Shown: one piece after another, positions 1 through 7,807 of the stretch
Numbering within the stretch: position 1 is the stretch's first letter
How the letters are laid out: each line of letters starts with the position of its first letter
NCBI GenBank assembly: GCA_937877515.1
Contig: CALFIX010000010.1
Location: 60,221 to 124,220 of the forward strand
Direction of reading: 5' to 3'
DNA from: an uncultured Treponema sp.
Lineage (GTDB): Bacteria > Spirochaetota > Spirochaetia > Treponematales > Treponemataceae
Length of the DNA: 64,000 nucleotides
The notes under the pieces: generated by a model
Seen by the model: the letters and a program-made list of their open reading frames with translations, nothing else
Databases searched by the model: none
Told to the model about the DNA's origin: nothing
Translations under genes and position numbers: made by a program

Positions 1-807
1 CCAAATTTGATGAGCGTCTGTTGTTGTAATATTTAATCCGTTAGTAACAGGGTCTAAAGAAGCTTTTACAGCTGCTCCGGAATTATTAATTTTTGCAATA
101 ACAGCATAAATATTGTCACCGGCATTTATTTTAACTTCCGTACCGTCAACACTGAACGTACTGTCTGAAGATGACTGCCAACTAGTTAAATCTCTTTGTC
201 CCATAATCTGCTGACGTTCTGCCCAGAAGGTTTTGTTTCCTGAATTATCAACTGTAAGATAAGCGTTTTCATCTACTTCAATACGATTTACGCCAACATT
301 TCCGTTATAACGGACTTCTGCAATTAAAGGTTCATTTGCACCATCAACATTTCCCATGCTTACGTCAAAGGCTATACCTTTTGTGCGAGTTCCAGAAAAC
401 AAAGTGTTTCCGTCAGGACCTACAGCATTTGCATTCTGAATCATTTCCTTTAGAAGTTCATTTACTTCTGTTGCCATATTTTTTAAGTCATCAGAAGTGT
501 AAGTTCCGTTGGCACCTGTTACTGCAAGTTCTCTAACTCTATGCATAATCTGAAGATTTTGATTTATATATCCTTCTCGGACTTGAAACTCATCTGCTAA
601 AGTCTGAGCATTTTTTTCAAACTGATTTACTCTGCTCAGGTATGACTGATAGCGGACAAGATGTCCTGCTGCAATTGGATCATCTCGTAAGCTTCCAATG
701 CGGCTTTGACTTCCAATTTGTGCATTTATCTTTGCCTGACGAACTTCCTGCTTACGGAGGTAGTATTGAGTATCAGCATTATTCATCTGTGAGCTAATTC
801 TATTCAT
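1..807 (-). CDS. flgL: Flagellar hook-associated protein 3 (FlgL), 3' end outside window
   Basis: The minus-strand frame opens with ATG at 807 and runs 269 codons off the window edge without a stop. The first residues, MNRISSQMNNADTQYYLRKQ, and the following helical region are typical of FlgL, the junction protein between hook and filament; in spirochaetes the filament is periplasmic. The middle contains the family-like stretch NTLFSGTRTKGIAFD. It is the third gene of a minus-strand run after the flgN-like gene and flgK, with an 18-base gap to flgK, so probably one operon. FlgL is usually about 400 residues in treponemes, so roughly the last third is missing only because the window begins here. 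Confidence 0.93.
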   Translation of the reverse strand, partial: MNRISSQMNNADTQYYLRKQEVRQAKINAQIGSQSRIGSLRDDPIAAGHLVRYQSYLSRVNQFEKNAQTLADEFQVREGYINQNLQIMHRVRELAVTGANGTYTSDDLKNMATEVNELLKEMIQNANAVGPDGNTLFSGTRTKGIAFDVSMGNVDGANEPLIAEVRYNGNVGVNRIEVDENAYLTVDNSGNKTFWAERQQIMGQRDLTSWQSSSDSTFSVDGTEVKINAGDNIYAVIAKINNSGAAVKASLDPVTNGLNITTTDAHQIW

Positions 808-825
808 ATAAGCTTTCTCCTAATT

Positions 826-2697
826 TTATACACCAAGGCGATTTATAATTGTATCTAGAAGTTCATCCTGTACTGTTACAAATTTTGCAGCAGCATTATA
901 TCCATGCTGAAACTTAATAATGTCAGCAAGTTCTTCATCAATATTAACACCACTTATACTGTCTCTTAAGTCGCGTAAATCCCCCATGATTTTATTCTGA
1001 CTTAAAAGGTTTGTTTCTGCCTGTTCACCTTTTAAACCAACATTTGTAACGGCATCAGCAAAATAATCATCAAAGGTTCTTTCTGTTCCTATCATAACTT
1101 TTGTATTACGGATAGATGCAATTTCTACAGCAGCCCTGCCATCACTTGGGTCTGCAAACCCCTGACTGTTTGCAAAAGATGCTGCAACATTTTCTACATC
1201 ACCTCGAATTTGAGCATTTACTTCTATATATCCAGAAGGGTCCCTTACAGGGCTTACAGCAAACTGAGCGTTTGCAAGAGAAGCAACAGCATCTCTTCTT
1301 TCCCAGTCGTAAGCACCTTCTTCGCCGTTGTTAGAAAGAAGTCCTGCATAACCGGTAAGGAACATTCCGCTGTCTTCTACATGACGAATTACAAAATCAG
1401 GATTAGAAAGCTCTTTTGCAGATGTAGCTTTTAATACAAGTGAATTATTACGATCCAAATAAGCCTTTACTTCTGCATTGCTGTCGTTTATGCGGTTAAT
1501 AACTTCTTCTACAGTATCTGTAGGATAATAAGGAACATTTACATTTCCATCAGGACCGCTTAAAGTCATTATTCCAGAAAGTCCAACCTGTTCATTTTTA
1601 CGTAATGATGAAGTTCCTGTAAAACGGAAAACATAAGAGGCGTCTTCTTCTCCATCTCCATCACGGTCATAGTTTCCGTTCACGTTTTCTACAAAATCAT
1701 GCTGAACAAAAAAGTCTAAACCTGTAACATTATTTTTTCCAATTGCATTCCTATGGATGTCATTTACCAAGTCAGAAAAATTTAATGCAATTGTATTTAA
1801 GTTCTGAACTTCGCTGCGAATATCTTTATCTCTAAGCTCAACCAATGCACCTAAAGAACCGCCTCTAAAGACAGCATCTTCTTCCGTATCATGCCAGACC
1901 AATGTTGAATAACCGTAATTATCTGTCATTGGAACAGTATCTATAACTCTGGCAATGCTTCCCTGAACAATTACCTGACCATCTGTATGAACCATAAATT
2001 CATCCGGGTCTGTTTGGTCAACAGTAACATTTATAAGACCAGAAAGTTTATCTACAAGCAAATCTCTTCTATCCATTAAATCGTTTGGGTTATCCCCCAT
2101 TGCCTTACTTCTTACAATTTCATGATTCAAACCTGCAATCTGACGAGTAATATCATTTACCTGTTTTACGGTAGAAATAATGTCATCATTAATCTGATTT
2201 CCGATTCCCATAAGGCTCTTATACTGTTGCTGCATTGCATTTGTAAGGCTTTCTCCGCGGGTAACGACAGCCTGTCTGCTAGCTGAGCTTTCAGGATAGA
2301 TGGAAAGTTCTTGCCAGCTTTCCCAAAATTTATCCATATTGCTGCGAACAGAAATTTCATCAGGCTCATTATAAATAGACTCAATCATTGAATAATATTT
2401 TTCTCTTGTTTCCCAATAGCTTTCTTCATTCGCCTGAGCAACAATACGTTTATCTAATAATTCATCACGTACACGAGTTACACTTTCTACAGTAGACCCC
2501 TGCCCTATCATGCCAGGCCGCTCTGCACGTTCCAGGTCAGGACGATACAAAGGTTCAAAAGTTGTAACTTTTACCCTCTGCCTGCTATACCCTTCCGTAT
2601 CTGCATTTGAAATATTATGACCCGCAATCTGAATCTGTGTACTGTGAGCCATCAAGCTTCTTTTTCCAAGTTCAATTCCTGCAAATGAATTTGCCAT
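826..2697 (-). CDS. flgK: Flagellar hook-associated protein 1 (FlgK)
   Basis: This 623-residue protein has the FlgK N-terminal rod/hook signature GHNISNADTEGYSRQRV near residues 26-42, which forms the coiled-coil D0 domain. The C-terminal partner helix ends in DIIKFQHGYNAAAKFVTVQD and LLDTIINRLGV. FlgK caps the hook and joins it to the filament through FlgL. The length is normal for spirochaetes. A GGAGG ribosome-binding site lies just before the ATG at 2697. It sits between the flgN-like chaperone gene (16 bases upstream) and flgL (18 bases downstream), all on the minus strand. The gene is complete and shows no anomalies. Confidence 0.96.
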   Translation of the reverse strand: MANSFAGIELGKRSLMAHSTQIQIAGHNISNADTEGYSRQRVKVTTFEPLYRPDLERAERPGMIGQGSTVESVTRVRDELLDKRIVAQANEESYWETREKYYSMIESIYNEPDEISVRSNMDKFWESWQELSIYPESSASRQAVVTRGESLTNAMQQQYKSLMGIGNQINDDIISTVKQVNDITRQIAGLNHEIVRSKAMGDNPNDLMDRRDLLVDKLSGLINVTVDQTDPDEFMVHTDGQVIVQGSIARVIDTVPMTDNYGYSTLVWHDTEEDAVFRGGSLGALVELRDKDIRSEVQNLNTIALNFSDLVNDIHRNAIGKNNVTGLDFFVQHDFVENVNGNYDRDGDGEEDASYVFRFTGTSSLRKNEQVGLSGIMTLSGPDGNVNVPYYPTDTVEEVINRINDSNAEVKAYLDRNNSLVLKATSAKELSNPDFVIRHVEDSGMFLTGYAGLLSNNGEEGAYDWERRDAVASLANAQFAVSPVRDPSGYIEVNAQIRGDVENVAASFANSQGFADPSDGRAAVEIASIRNTKVMIGTERTFDDYFADAVTNVGLKGEQAETNLLSQNKIMGDLRDLRDSISGVNIDEELADIIKFQHGYNAAAKFVTVQDELLDTIINRLGV

Positions 2698-2712
2698 ATC
2701 CTTATCCTCCCA

Positions 2713-3159
2713 CTAGAACACTGTATTCAAAACAACACTTTCTGCACGCGGACGAGTAAGACGGCCGTCTGGTCCATAGAGAACATTGCGGTTCTGAGGC
2801 ACACATTCATCAATAACGCCATTTATAAAAGCTCTTGTTGCGCTGACATACTTAGACAAGGCTTCGTTTTCTATTTTGCTTTTTACCAGTTTAGTTCTGA
2901 CCATTGCAAACAAATCAGAAAGTTCTTCTGTATAAAAGAGATTAAAGTCACCGCCGGAAAGATTAATTCTTCTGGAATCAAGCTCTACAAATTCATCTCC
3001 GTAAGCTGACATTTTTGAAATTGAATTTTGAAGTTCAACCCAATTACGATTTTTTACCTCGTTATGAATAAGAGCCTGCTCTTGCAGCATGCAGTCTAAA
3101 ACTTCATTCTGAGAAAACAATACTTTCCAAAGCTCTTTAGTTTTTTCTTCATAATTCAT
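2713..3159 (-). CDS. FlgN-like flagellar export chaperone
   Basis: A 148-residue, mostly helical protein directly upstream of flgK and flgL. FlgN-family proteins are small helical cytoplasmic chaperones that hold FlgK and FlgL for the flagellar type III export gate, and they are commonly encoded beside them. The sequence itself has few fixed motifs: a helical N-terminus (MNYEEKTKELWKVLFSQNEV) and a long central helix with charged heptads. The assignment rests on size, helix content and position. The ATG at 3159 is first in the inferred operon. Confidence 0.75.
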   Translation of the reverse strand: MNYEEKTKELWKVLFSQNEVLDCMLQEQALIHNEVKNRNWVELQNSISKMSAYGDEFVELDSRRINLSGGDFNLFYTEELSDLFAMVRTKLVKSKIENEALSKYVSATRAFINGVIDECVPQNRNVLYGPDGRLTRPRAESVVLNTVF

Positions 3160-3307
3160 ATAAAAATCTCCAATTTACAGTTTTCTAGGTTTATTATCGG
3201 TATTTCAAATTTTTACTTTAGAAGTATCTTTAAGCCGCTTCATTCAACATGCAAAAATAAGACAGATAATAAAAATCATTTTTTTTGAAAAAATTTAACT
3301 TTACTGC

Positions 3308-3337
3308 TTGACACATTTAATTCATTTCTGATATAGT
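3308..3337 (+). promoter_or_regulatory. Promoter for the tRNA-His cluster
   Basis: TTGACA at 3308-3313 and TATAGT at 3332-3337 are separated by 18 bases, a near-consensus sigma-70 pair. It ends about 19 bases before tRNA-His and probably drives the four-tRNA run. Confidence 0.7.
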
Positions 3338-3355
3338 CCTACATGTCGATTACAT

Positions 3356-3430
3356 GGTGCCTGTAGTTCAGCGGTAGAATCCCAGATTGTGGATCTGGTT
3401 GTCGTGGGTTCGAAACCCACCAGGCACCCA
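3356..3430 (+). tRNA. tRNA-His (anticodon GTG)
   Basis: The acceptor arm pairs GTGCCTG with CAGGCAC. The extra G at 3356 faces C at 3428, the G-1:C73 identity pair of tRNA-His. The anticodon stem CCAGA/TCTGG frames the loop TTGTGGA, giving anticodon GTG. CCA (or C73 plus CA) is encoded at the 3' end. Confidence 0.95.
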
Positions 3431-3466
3431 GAACGCTGAACGGCAGCGAGTGGTAGCCGATGAATC

Positions 3467-3540
3467 GCGTTCGTAGCTCAACTGGATAGAGCAATGGACT
3501 TCGAATCCGGAGGTTGCACGTTCAAGTCGTGTCGGACGCA
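3467..3540 (+). tRNA. tRNA-Arg (anticodon TCG)
   Basis: The acceptor stem is GCGTTCG with CGGACGC. The loop CTTCGAA gives anticodon TCG, reading CGA. The T arm holds GTTCAAG. The anticodon stem ATGGA/TCCGG has a weak outer part (an A-G opposition and a T-G wobble); the rest of the cloverleaf is normal. Confidence 0.92.
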
Positions 3541-3569
3541 TACTTTAACAGGCCAAGTAATAAAAATAC

Positions 3570-3642
3570 GGGCGATTAGCTCAGCTGGTAGAGCAACAGA
3601 CTCTTAATCTGTGGGTCGGGAGTTCGATCCTCCCATCGCTCA
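3570..3642 (+). tRNA. tRNA-Lys (anticodon CTT)
   Basis: The acceptor stem GGGCGAT pairs with ATCGCTC (one G-T). The anticodon stem ACAGA/TCTGT encloses CTCTTAA, giving anticodon CTT. D and T arms are standard (AGCTCAGCTGGTAGAGC, GTTCGATCC). Confidence 0.95.
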
Positions 3643-3686
3643 TTACGATTTGACATTTTGTGTCAACATTGATTTAAACGCTCCTT

Positions 3687-3768
3687 GCGGGGGTGGTGAA
3701 ATTGGCAGACACGCTAGACTTAGGATCTAGTGCCTTACGGCGTGAGGGTTCAAGTCCCTTCCCCCGCA
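3687..3768 (+). tRNA. tRNA-Leu (anticodon TAG)
   Basis: A class II tRNA of about 82 nt with a long variable arm (TGCCTTACGGCGT). Acceptor GCGGGGG pairs with CCCCCGC. The loop CTTAGGA gives anticodon TAG. Confidence 0.95.
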
Positions 3769-3827
3769 CAAATTTTCTAATCACAAAATTCTAAATTGAA
3801 CCTAAAAAATCACTTTTTCTAAAAATC

Positions 3828-3905
3828 TGTCATTTTGAGGGTGTGTACCCCGAAAAATCTACTTTCTCTGTAGATTCTTCACGCATCGCGGGGAACAGAA
3901 TGACA
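3828..3905 (+). repeat. Intergenic palindromic repeat-like element
   Basis: The 3769-4082 interval holds no gene. Within it, TGTCATTTTG at the left and CAGAATGACA at the right form imperfect inverted ends of a 78-bp unit. An inner hairpin pairs AATCTAC with GTAGATT. This resembles the dispersed TGTCATxxTGA palindromic units of many bacterial genomes. Only one copy is in this window, so repetition is not demonstrated here. Confidence 0.5.
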
Positions 3906-3989
3906 TATTACACAGACTTTTACAAAAGCGACCATTCTTTACATCGACAAAAAAATAAAACATTTTTAAATAATCATTCAACAAGCATA

Positions 3990-4018
3990 TTGACTTTTTT
4001 TTTGTCATAGAGTAATAT
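3990..4018 (+). promoter_or_regulatory. Promoter of tRNA-Gly
   Basis: TTGACT at 3990-3995 and TAATAT at 4013-4018 are spaced 17 bases apart, about 65 bases before the tRNA-Gly gene. Confidence 0.6.
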
Positions 4019-4082
4019 TTTCTCCGTAACATTAAAGGTTACAAGAATTATGCTTAGAAGATTTTACTTCTCTGCAATATTT

Positions 4083-4154
4083 GCGGAAATAGCTCAGTGG
4101 TAGAGCGCCACCTTGCCAAGGTGGATGTCGCGGGTCCGACTCCCGTTTTCCGCT
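4083..4154 (+). tRNA. tRNA-Gly (anticodon GCC)
   Basis: The acceptor stem GCGGAAA pairs with TTTCCGC, with discriminator T at 4154. The loop TTGCCAA inside CCACC/GGTGG gives anticodon GCC. No CCA is encoded. Confidence 0.95.
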
Positions 4155-4165
4155 CTAATTTAAGA

Positions 4166-4202
4166 AAAGCGATTCAGAAATAATCTGAACCGCTTTTTTT
4201 TT
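4166..4202 (+). terminator. Rho-independent terminator after tRNA-Gly
   Basis: AAGCGATTCAGA and TCTGAACCGCTT form a 12-bp stem with one A-C mismatch and a short AATAA-type loop, followed by a run of T. It separates the tRNA from tig. Confidence 0.85.
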
Positions 4203-4244
4203 CGCATTATTTGCGAGAACCTTAATTCACACAATAGGGGTGTC

Positions 4245-5609
4245 ATGGTGAAACTTACGAAAGAATTCACAAACTTGGAAAAATCTGCAGTAAAACTGAC
4301 AGTAACAATCGCAAAGGCTGATGTTGAAGAAACTTACAAATCAACACTTTCAAAGTATGTAAAAAACGCACAGATTCCTGGCTTCAGAAAAGGTCATGTT
4401 CCTGCAAATGTTCTTGAGCGCAAATATGGTGATTCTCTAAAAGCTGATGCCCTTGGCGAGCTTATTGACTCTTCTTTGAATGAAGTTTTTGAACAGGAAA
4501 CAGAAAACCGCCCTCTTCCTTACGCACAGCCAGTCATGGACAAGGCTCCGGAGCTTGACGTAACAAAAGATCTTACATATACAGTTACTTACGACATATT
4601 CCCAAAGGTTTCTGTAAAGGATTTCAGCGGAATCACAGTAAAAGAACCTCAGATTACAATTTCTGATGCAGACCTTGCAGACGAACTTAAGGCAATGCAG
4701 GAGCGCAACGCTCTGGTTGTTGACAAAAAAGACGGAGTTGTTGCAAAAGACAACATCGTAACAATCAACTACTCAGAAATCGGTGAAGACGGAAAAGAAA
4801 TTGAAGGCTCAAAACGCCAGGATTATGTTTTCACAGTAGGTACTGGCGAGAACCTCTACAAAATTGATGATGAAATCATCGGAATGAAAAAGGACGAGAC
4901 AAAGGAAATTACAAAATCCTTCAAAAAGGATTATGAGGATTCTGACCTTGCAGGAAAGACCGTTAAGCTTAGCGTAACAGTAACAGCAGTAAAGGTTCGC
5001 GACCTTCCAGCACTCGATGATGATTTTGCACAGGACTGCAACGCAAAATACAAAACTCTTGCCGACATGAAGGCTGACATCTCAAAGAACATGGAAAACG
5101 CAAAGAACCGCCGTGTTCGCGAAATGAAGAACAACTCTCTCCTCGAACAGCTTGTAGAAAAAAACAAGTTCGACATTCCAGCTAGTATGCTTCAGGCAGA
5201 ACTTGACGGAAGATGGAGAATGATGGCGCAGCAGTTCCAGACAACACCTGAGCAGCTTGAAAAGATGATTACAGCAAGCGGTCAGACAAAGGAAACAATG
5301 CTTACCCAGTGGACTGGCGACAGCGAAAAAATGCTTAAATCTAGAATTATCGTCGATTCACTTCTTCGAGAGCGCAACATCAGCGTAACACCAGAAGAAA
5401 TTGAAAAACGCTATGCAGAGATTGCAGAGGAAGGCGGAATGACTGTAGAAGAAGTTAAGAAGCATTACTCTGACGCTCGCGCAAAAGAATATCTTATTGA
5501 CGATACAAAAGAAAACAAGCTTTACGACGAGCTTTACAAGGAAGTTAAGGTTGCAAAGGGCGACAAAATTTCTTTCAAAGACTTGTTCAATAATAACGGG
5601 AATCTCTAA
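4245..5609 (+). CDS. tig: Trigger factor, ribosome-associated chaperone and prolyl isomerase
   Basis: The 454-residue protein has the three trigger factor regions. The N-terminal ribosome-binding domain carries the signature GFRKGHVPANVLERKYG around residues 46-62. An FKBP-type isomerase domain spans roughly 150-240 (NYSEIGEDGKEIEGSKRQDY). A long helical C-terminal chaperone body follows. It binds at the ribosome exit tunnel and shields nascent chains. Length matches the family (430-460). It lies upstream of clpP and clpX in the same direction, a common arrangement, but strong hairpins and a terminator separate it from clpP. The start ATG at 4245 follows AGGGGTGTC. Confidence 0.97.
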   Translation: MVKLTKEFTNLEKSAVKLTVTIAKADVEETYKSTLSKYVKNAQIPGFRKGHVPANVLERKYGDSLKADALGELIDSSLNEVFEQETENRPLPYAQPVMDKAPELDVTKDLTYTVTYDIFPKVSVKDFSGITVKEPQITISDADLADELKAMQERNALVVDKKDGVVAKDNIVTINYSEIGEDGKEIEGSKRQDYVFTVGTGENLYKIDDEIIGMKKDETKEITKSFKKDYEDSDLAGKTVKLSVTVTAVKVRDLPALDDDFAQDCNAKYKTLADMKADISKNMENAKNRRVREMKNNSLLEQLVEKNKFDIPASMLQAELDGRWRMMAQQFQTTPEQLEKMITASGQTKETMLTQWTGDSEKMLKSRIIVDSLLRERNISVTPEEIEKRYAEIAEEGGMTVEEVKKHYSDARAKEYLIDDTKENKLYDELYKEVKVAKGDKISFKDLFNNNGNL

Positions 5610-5727
5610 AAATTGCAATTTTTAGAGATAACTTTTAAAATGCGAGTTTTAAGTCGTGATATTATAACGACTTAAAACTCGACGGCACTCTATAGAAAGT
5701 CGCTTTAGCGAATTTCTATAGAGTGCC
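5604..5727. repeat. Three consecutive long hairpins after tig
   Basis: The tig stop overlaps a 24-bp palindrome (5604-5627). Then come a 15-bp arm stem CGAGTTTTAAGTCGT and its complement at 5643-5681, and another 15-bp arm stem GGCACTCTATAGAAA and its complement at 5684-5727. None of the three has a clear T-run, so they look like structural or recognition elements and not simple terminators. They occupy most of the tig-clpP gap. Confidence 0.75.
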
Positions 5728-5773
5728 CTAACTAAGGCAACTGGTGTTTTCTACAGGCTCAACCACCAGTCTT

Positions 5774-5812
5774 AAAAAAATCCTCCAGGCGGTTTTCTCG
5801 GAGGATTTTTTT
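5774..5812. terminator. Terminator between tig and clpP
   Basis: AAAAAATCCTCC and GGAGGATTTTTT form a 12-bp stem with an A-run before and a T-run after, functional in either direction. It ends the tig transcript, so clpP needs its own promoter in 5813-5885; I could not fix a clear -35/-10 pair there. Confidence 0.85.
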
Positions 5813-5885
5813 GTAATTTACTACACTTTTTTGAAGATTTTCACTATATTAGTAAGGGTACGATATTTATTTTTTAGGATGATTA

Positions 5886-6491
5886 ATGACTATGAACGAA
5901 CAGATGAACACGCTTGTGCCTTATGTTGTAGAAAAAACTGGAAACGGAGAACGCACTTACGATATTTTCTCACGTCTTTTAAAAGACCGCATCGTTTTTA
6001 TTGACGGAGAAATCAACGATGCAACAGCAGACCTTGCCGTAGCACAAATTCTGTTTTTGGAATCAGAAAATCCAGACAAGGACATCAGCGTTTACATCAA
6101 CTCACCAGGCGGCTCTGTAACAGCAGGTCTTGCAATCTACGACACAATGCAGTACGTAAAATGCGACATTCAGACAATCTGCATGGGTCAGGCAGCCAGC
6201 ATGGGCGCAATTCTTTTGGCAGGAGGAACAGCGGGAAAACGCTATGCCCTTCCTTCAAGCCGCGTAATGATTCATCAGCCTTGGGGCGGAGTTCAGGGAC
6301 AGGAAAGCGACATTTCAATTCAGGCAAAAGAGATTATCCGCCTCAAAAAGCTTTCAATCGAATATTTTGCGCATCATACAAAAAAATCAGTTGAAGAAGT
6401 TGCAAAAGATATGGAACGTGACTACTACATGTCAGCACAGGATGCTCTTTCATACGGAATTGTAGACCACGTAATGCCATCAAGAAAATAG
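5886..6491 (+). CDS. clpP: ATP-dependent Clp protease proteolytic subunit
   Basis: A 201-residue serine peptidase of the ClpP family, the tetradecameric chamber that degrades unfolded or tagged proteins fed by ClpX. The triad is visible: Ser105 in GQAASMGAIL, His130 in VMIHQPWGG and Asp179 in MERDYYMSAQDA. The handle motif INSPGGSVTAGLAIYD is present. The chosen ATG at 5886 follows AGGATGATTA. clpX starts 41 bases downstream in the same direction, the usual partner arrangement. Confidence 0.97.
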   Translation: MTMNEQMNTLVPYVVEKTGNGERTYDIFSRLLKDRIVFIDGEINDATADLAVAQILFLESENPDKDISVYINSPGGSVTAGLAIYDTMQYVKCDIQTICMGQAASMGAILLAGGTAGKRYALPSSRVMIHQPWGGVQGQESDISIQAKEIIRLKKLSIEYFAHHTKKSVEEVAKDMERDYYMSAQDALSYGIVDHVMPSRK

Positions 6492-6532
6492 ATTTTTGTG
6501 AAAACAGATTTTCATAATTAAGGGAGTAAACC

Positions 6533-7807
6533 ATGGGTCTTTTTAGTTCACCAAATGATAAATATTGTTTTTTCTGCGGAAGCACAGCCGGTAAAGACAG
6601 AAAATTGATTTCAGGACCATCGGGAAACACCTACATATGCGATAAATGCGTCGCAATCTGTACAGGGATTCTTGAACAGCAGTCGGCAGACGTTCTTCCA
6701 ATCGAACTTGACAACGTGCCAACGCCAAAGGAATTCAAGGCTTACCTTGATCAGTATGTAGTTGGACAGGACGATGCTAAAAAAGTTCTGTCTGTTGCAG
6801 TATACAATCACTACAAACGAATGTCCTCAGCTCAGGCAATGCAGACTGATGAAAACGCAGTAAAAATCGAAAAGTCAAACGTGCTTTTAATCGGTCCTAC
6901 AGGAAGCGGAAAAACACTTCTTGCAAAAACTTTGGCTCAGAAGCTTAAGGTTCCGTTTGCAATTGCAGATGCCACTACACTCACCGAAGCAGGCTACGTC
7001 GGAGAGGACGTTGAGAACGTTCTTTTAAAGCTGATTAATGCGGCTGACGGAAACATTGAGGCGGCGGAGCGCGGAATCATCTTTATTGATGAAATTGATA
7101 AGATTGCCCGTAAGAGCGAAAACACATCTATTACGCGTGACGTAAGCGGTGAAGGCGTTCAGCAGGCACTTTTGAAGATCATTGAAGGAACTGTCGCAAG
7201 CGTTCCACCACAGGGCGGAAGAAAACACCCTAATCAGGAAATGCTTCAGATTGATACCACAAACATTCTGTTTATTCTTGGCGGTGCGTTTGTGGGTCTT
7301 GATAAGATTGTTGAGCAGCGAGTTTACGCTCACTCCATGGGATTTGGCTCAAATATCGGGCAGATGGACGAAACTCAGAAAATGAAGCTTTTGTCACAGG
7401 TTACGCCGGACGACCTTGTAAAATTCGGTCTTATTCCAGAGCTGATTGGTCGTATGCCGATCACCTGCGCTCTCAAAGAGCTTACGCAGGATGATTTGGT
7501 AAGCGTGCTTACGGAGCCAAAAAATGCAATTACAAAGCAGTTTAAGGCAAGCTTCCAGATTGACGACGTTGATCTTTCATTTGAGGACGACGCTATTAAG
7601 GAGATTGCGGCAGAGGCAATCCGTCAGAAAACAGGTGCGCGAGGACTTCGCACAATTGTTGAAAAAATGCTCATGGACATCATGTTTGAAGTGCCGGATA
7701 TTGAAGGCAAAAAATCTGTAAGAATTACGAAGGACGTAGTTTTGCAGAAGGAAAAAGATGTTATGAAGTTGATTCGTAAGCAGGCTGACAGGATTGAATC
7801 GGCTTAA
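6533..7807 (+). CDS. clpX: ClpX, AAA+ unfoldase of the ClpXP protease
   Basis: A 424-residue protein with an N-terminal four-cysteine zinc-binding domain (CFFCG near residue 11, CDKC near residue 36), a Walker A GPTGSGKT near residue 122 and a Walker B IIFIDEIDKI near residue 180. The pore region and the C-terminal sensor GARGLRTIVE follow. ClpX selects substrates and threads them into ClpP. AGGGAG precedes the ATG. Length is normal. Its end overlaps the convergent DEAD-box gene by 4 bases. Confidence 0.97.
   Translation: MGLFSSPNDKYCFFCGSTAGKDRKLISGPSGNTYICDKCVAICTGILEQQSADVLPIELDNVPTPKEFKAYLDQYVVGQDDAKKVLSVAVYNHYKRMSSAQAMQTDENAVKIEKSNVLLIGPTGSGKTLLAKTLAQKLKVPFAIADATTLTEAGYVGEDVENVLLKLINAADGNIEAAERGIIFIDEIDKIARKSENTSITRDVSGEGVQQALLKIIEGTVASVPPQGGRKHPNQEMLQIDTTNILFILGGAFVGLDKIVEQRVYAHSMGFGSNIGQMDETQKMKLLSQVTPDDLVKFGLIPELIGRMPITCALKELTQDDLVSVLTEPKNAITKQFKASFQIDDVDLSFEDDAIKEIAAEAIRQKTGARGLRTIVEKMLMDIMFEVPDIEGKKSVRITKDVVLQKEKDVMKLIRKQADRIESA

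Noticed and set aside
1116..1434. Plus-strand ORFs opposite flgK
   Set aside because: Antisense shadows with Leu/Gln/His-rich composition and no start signals.
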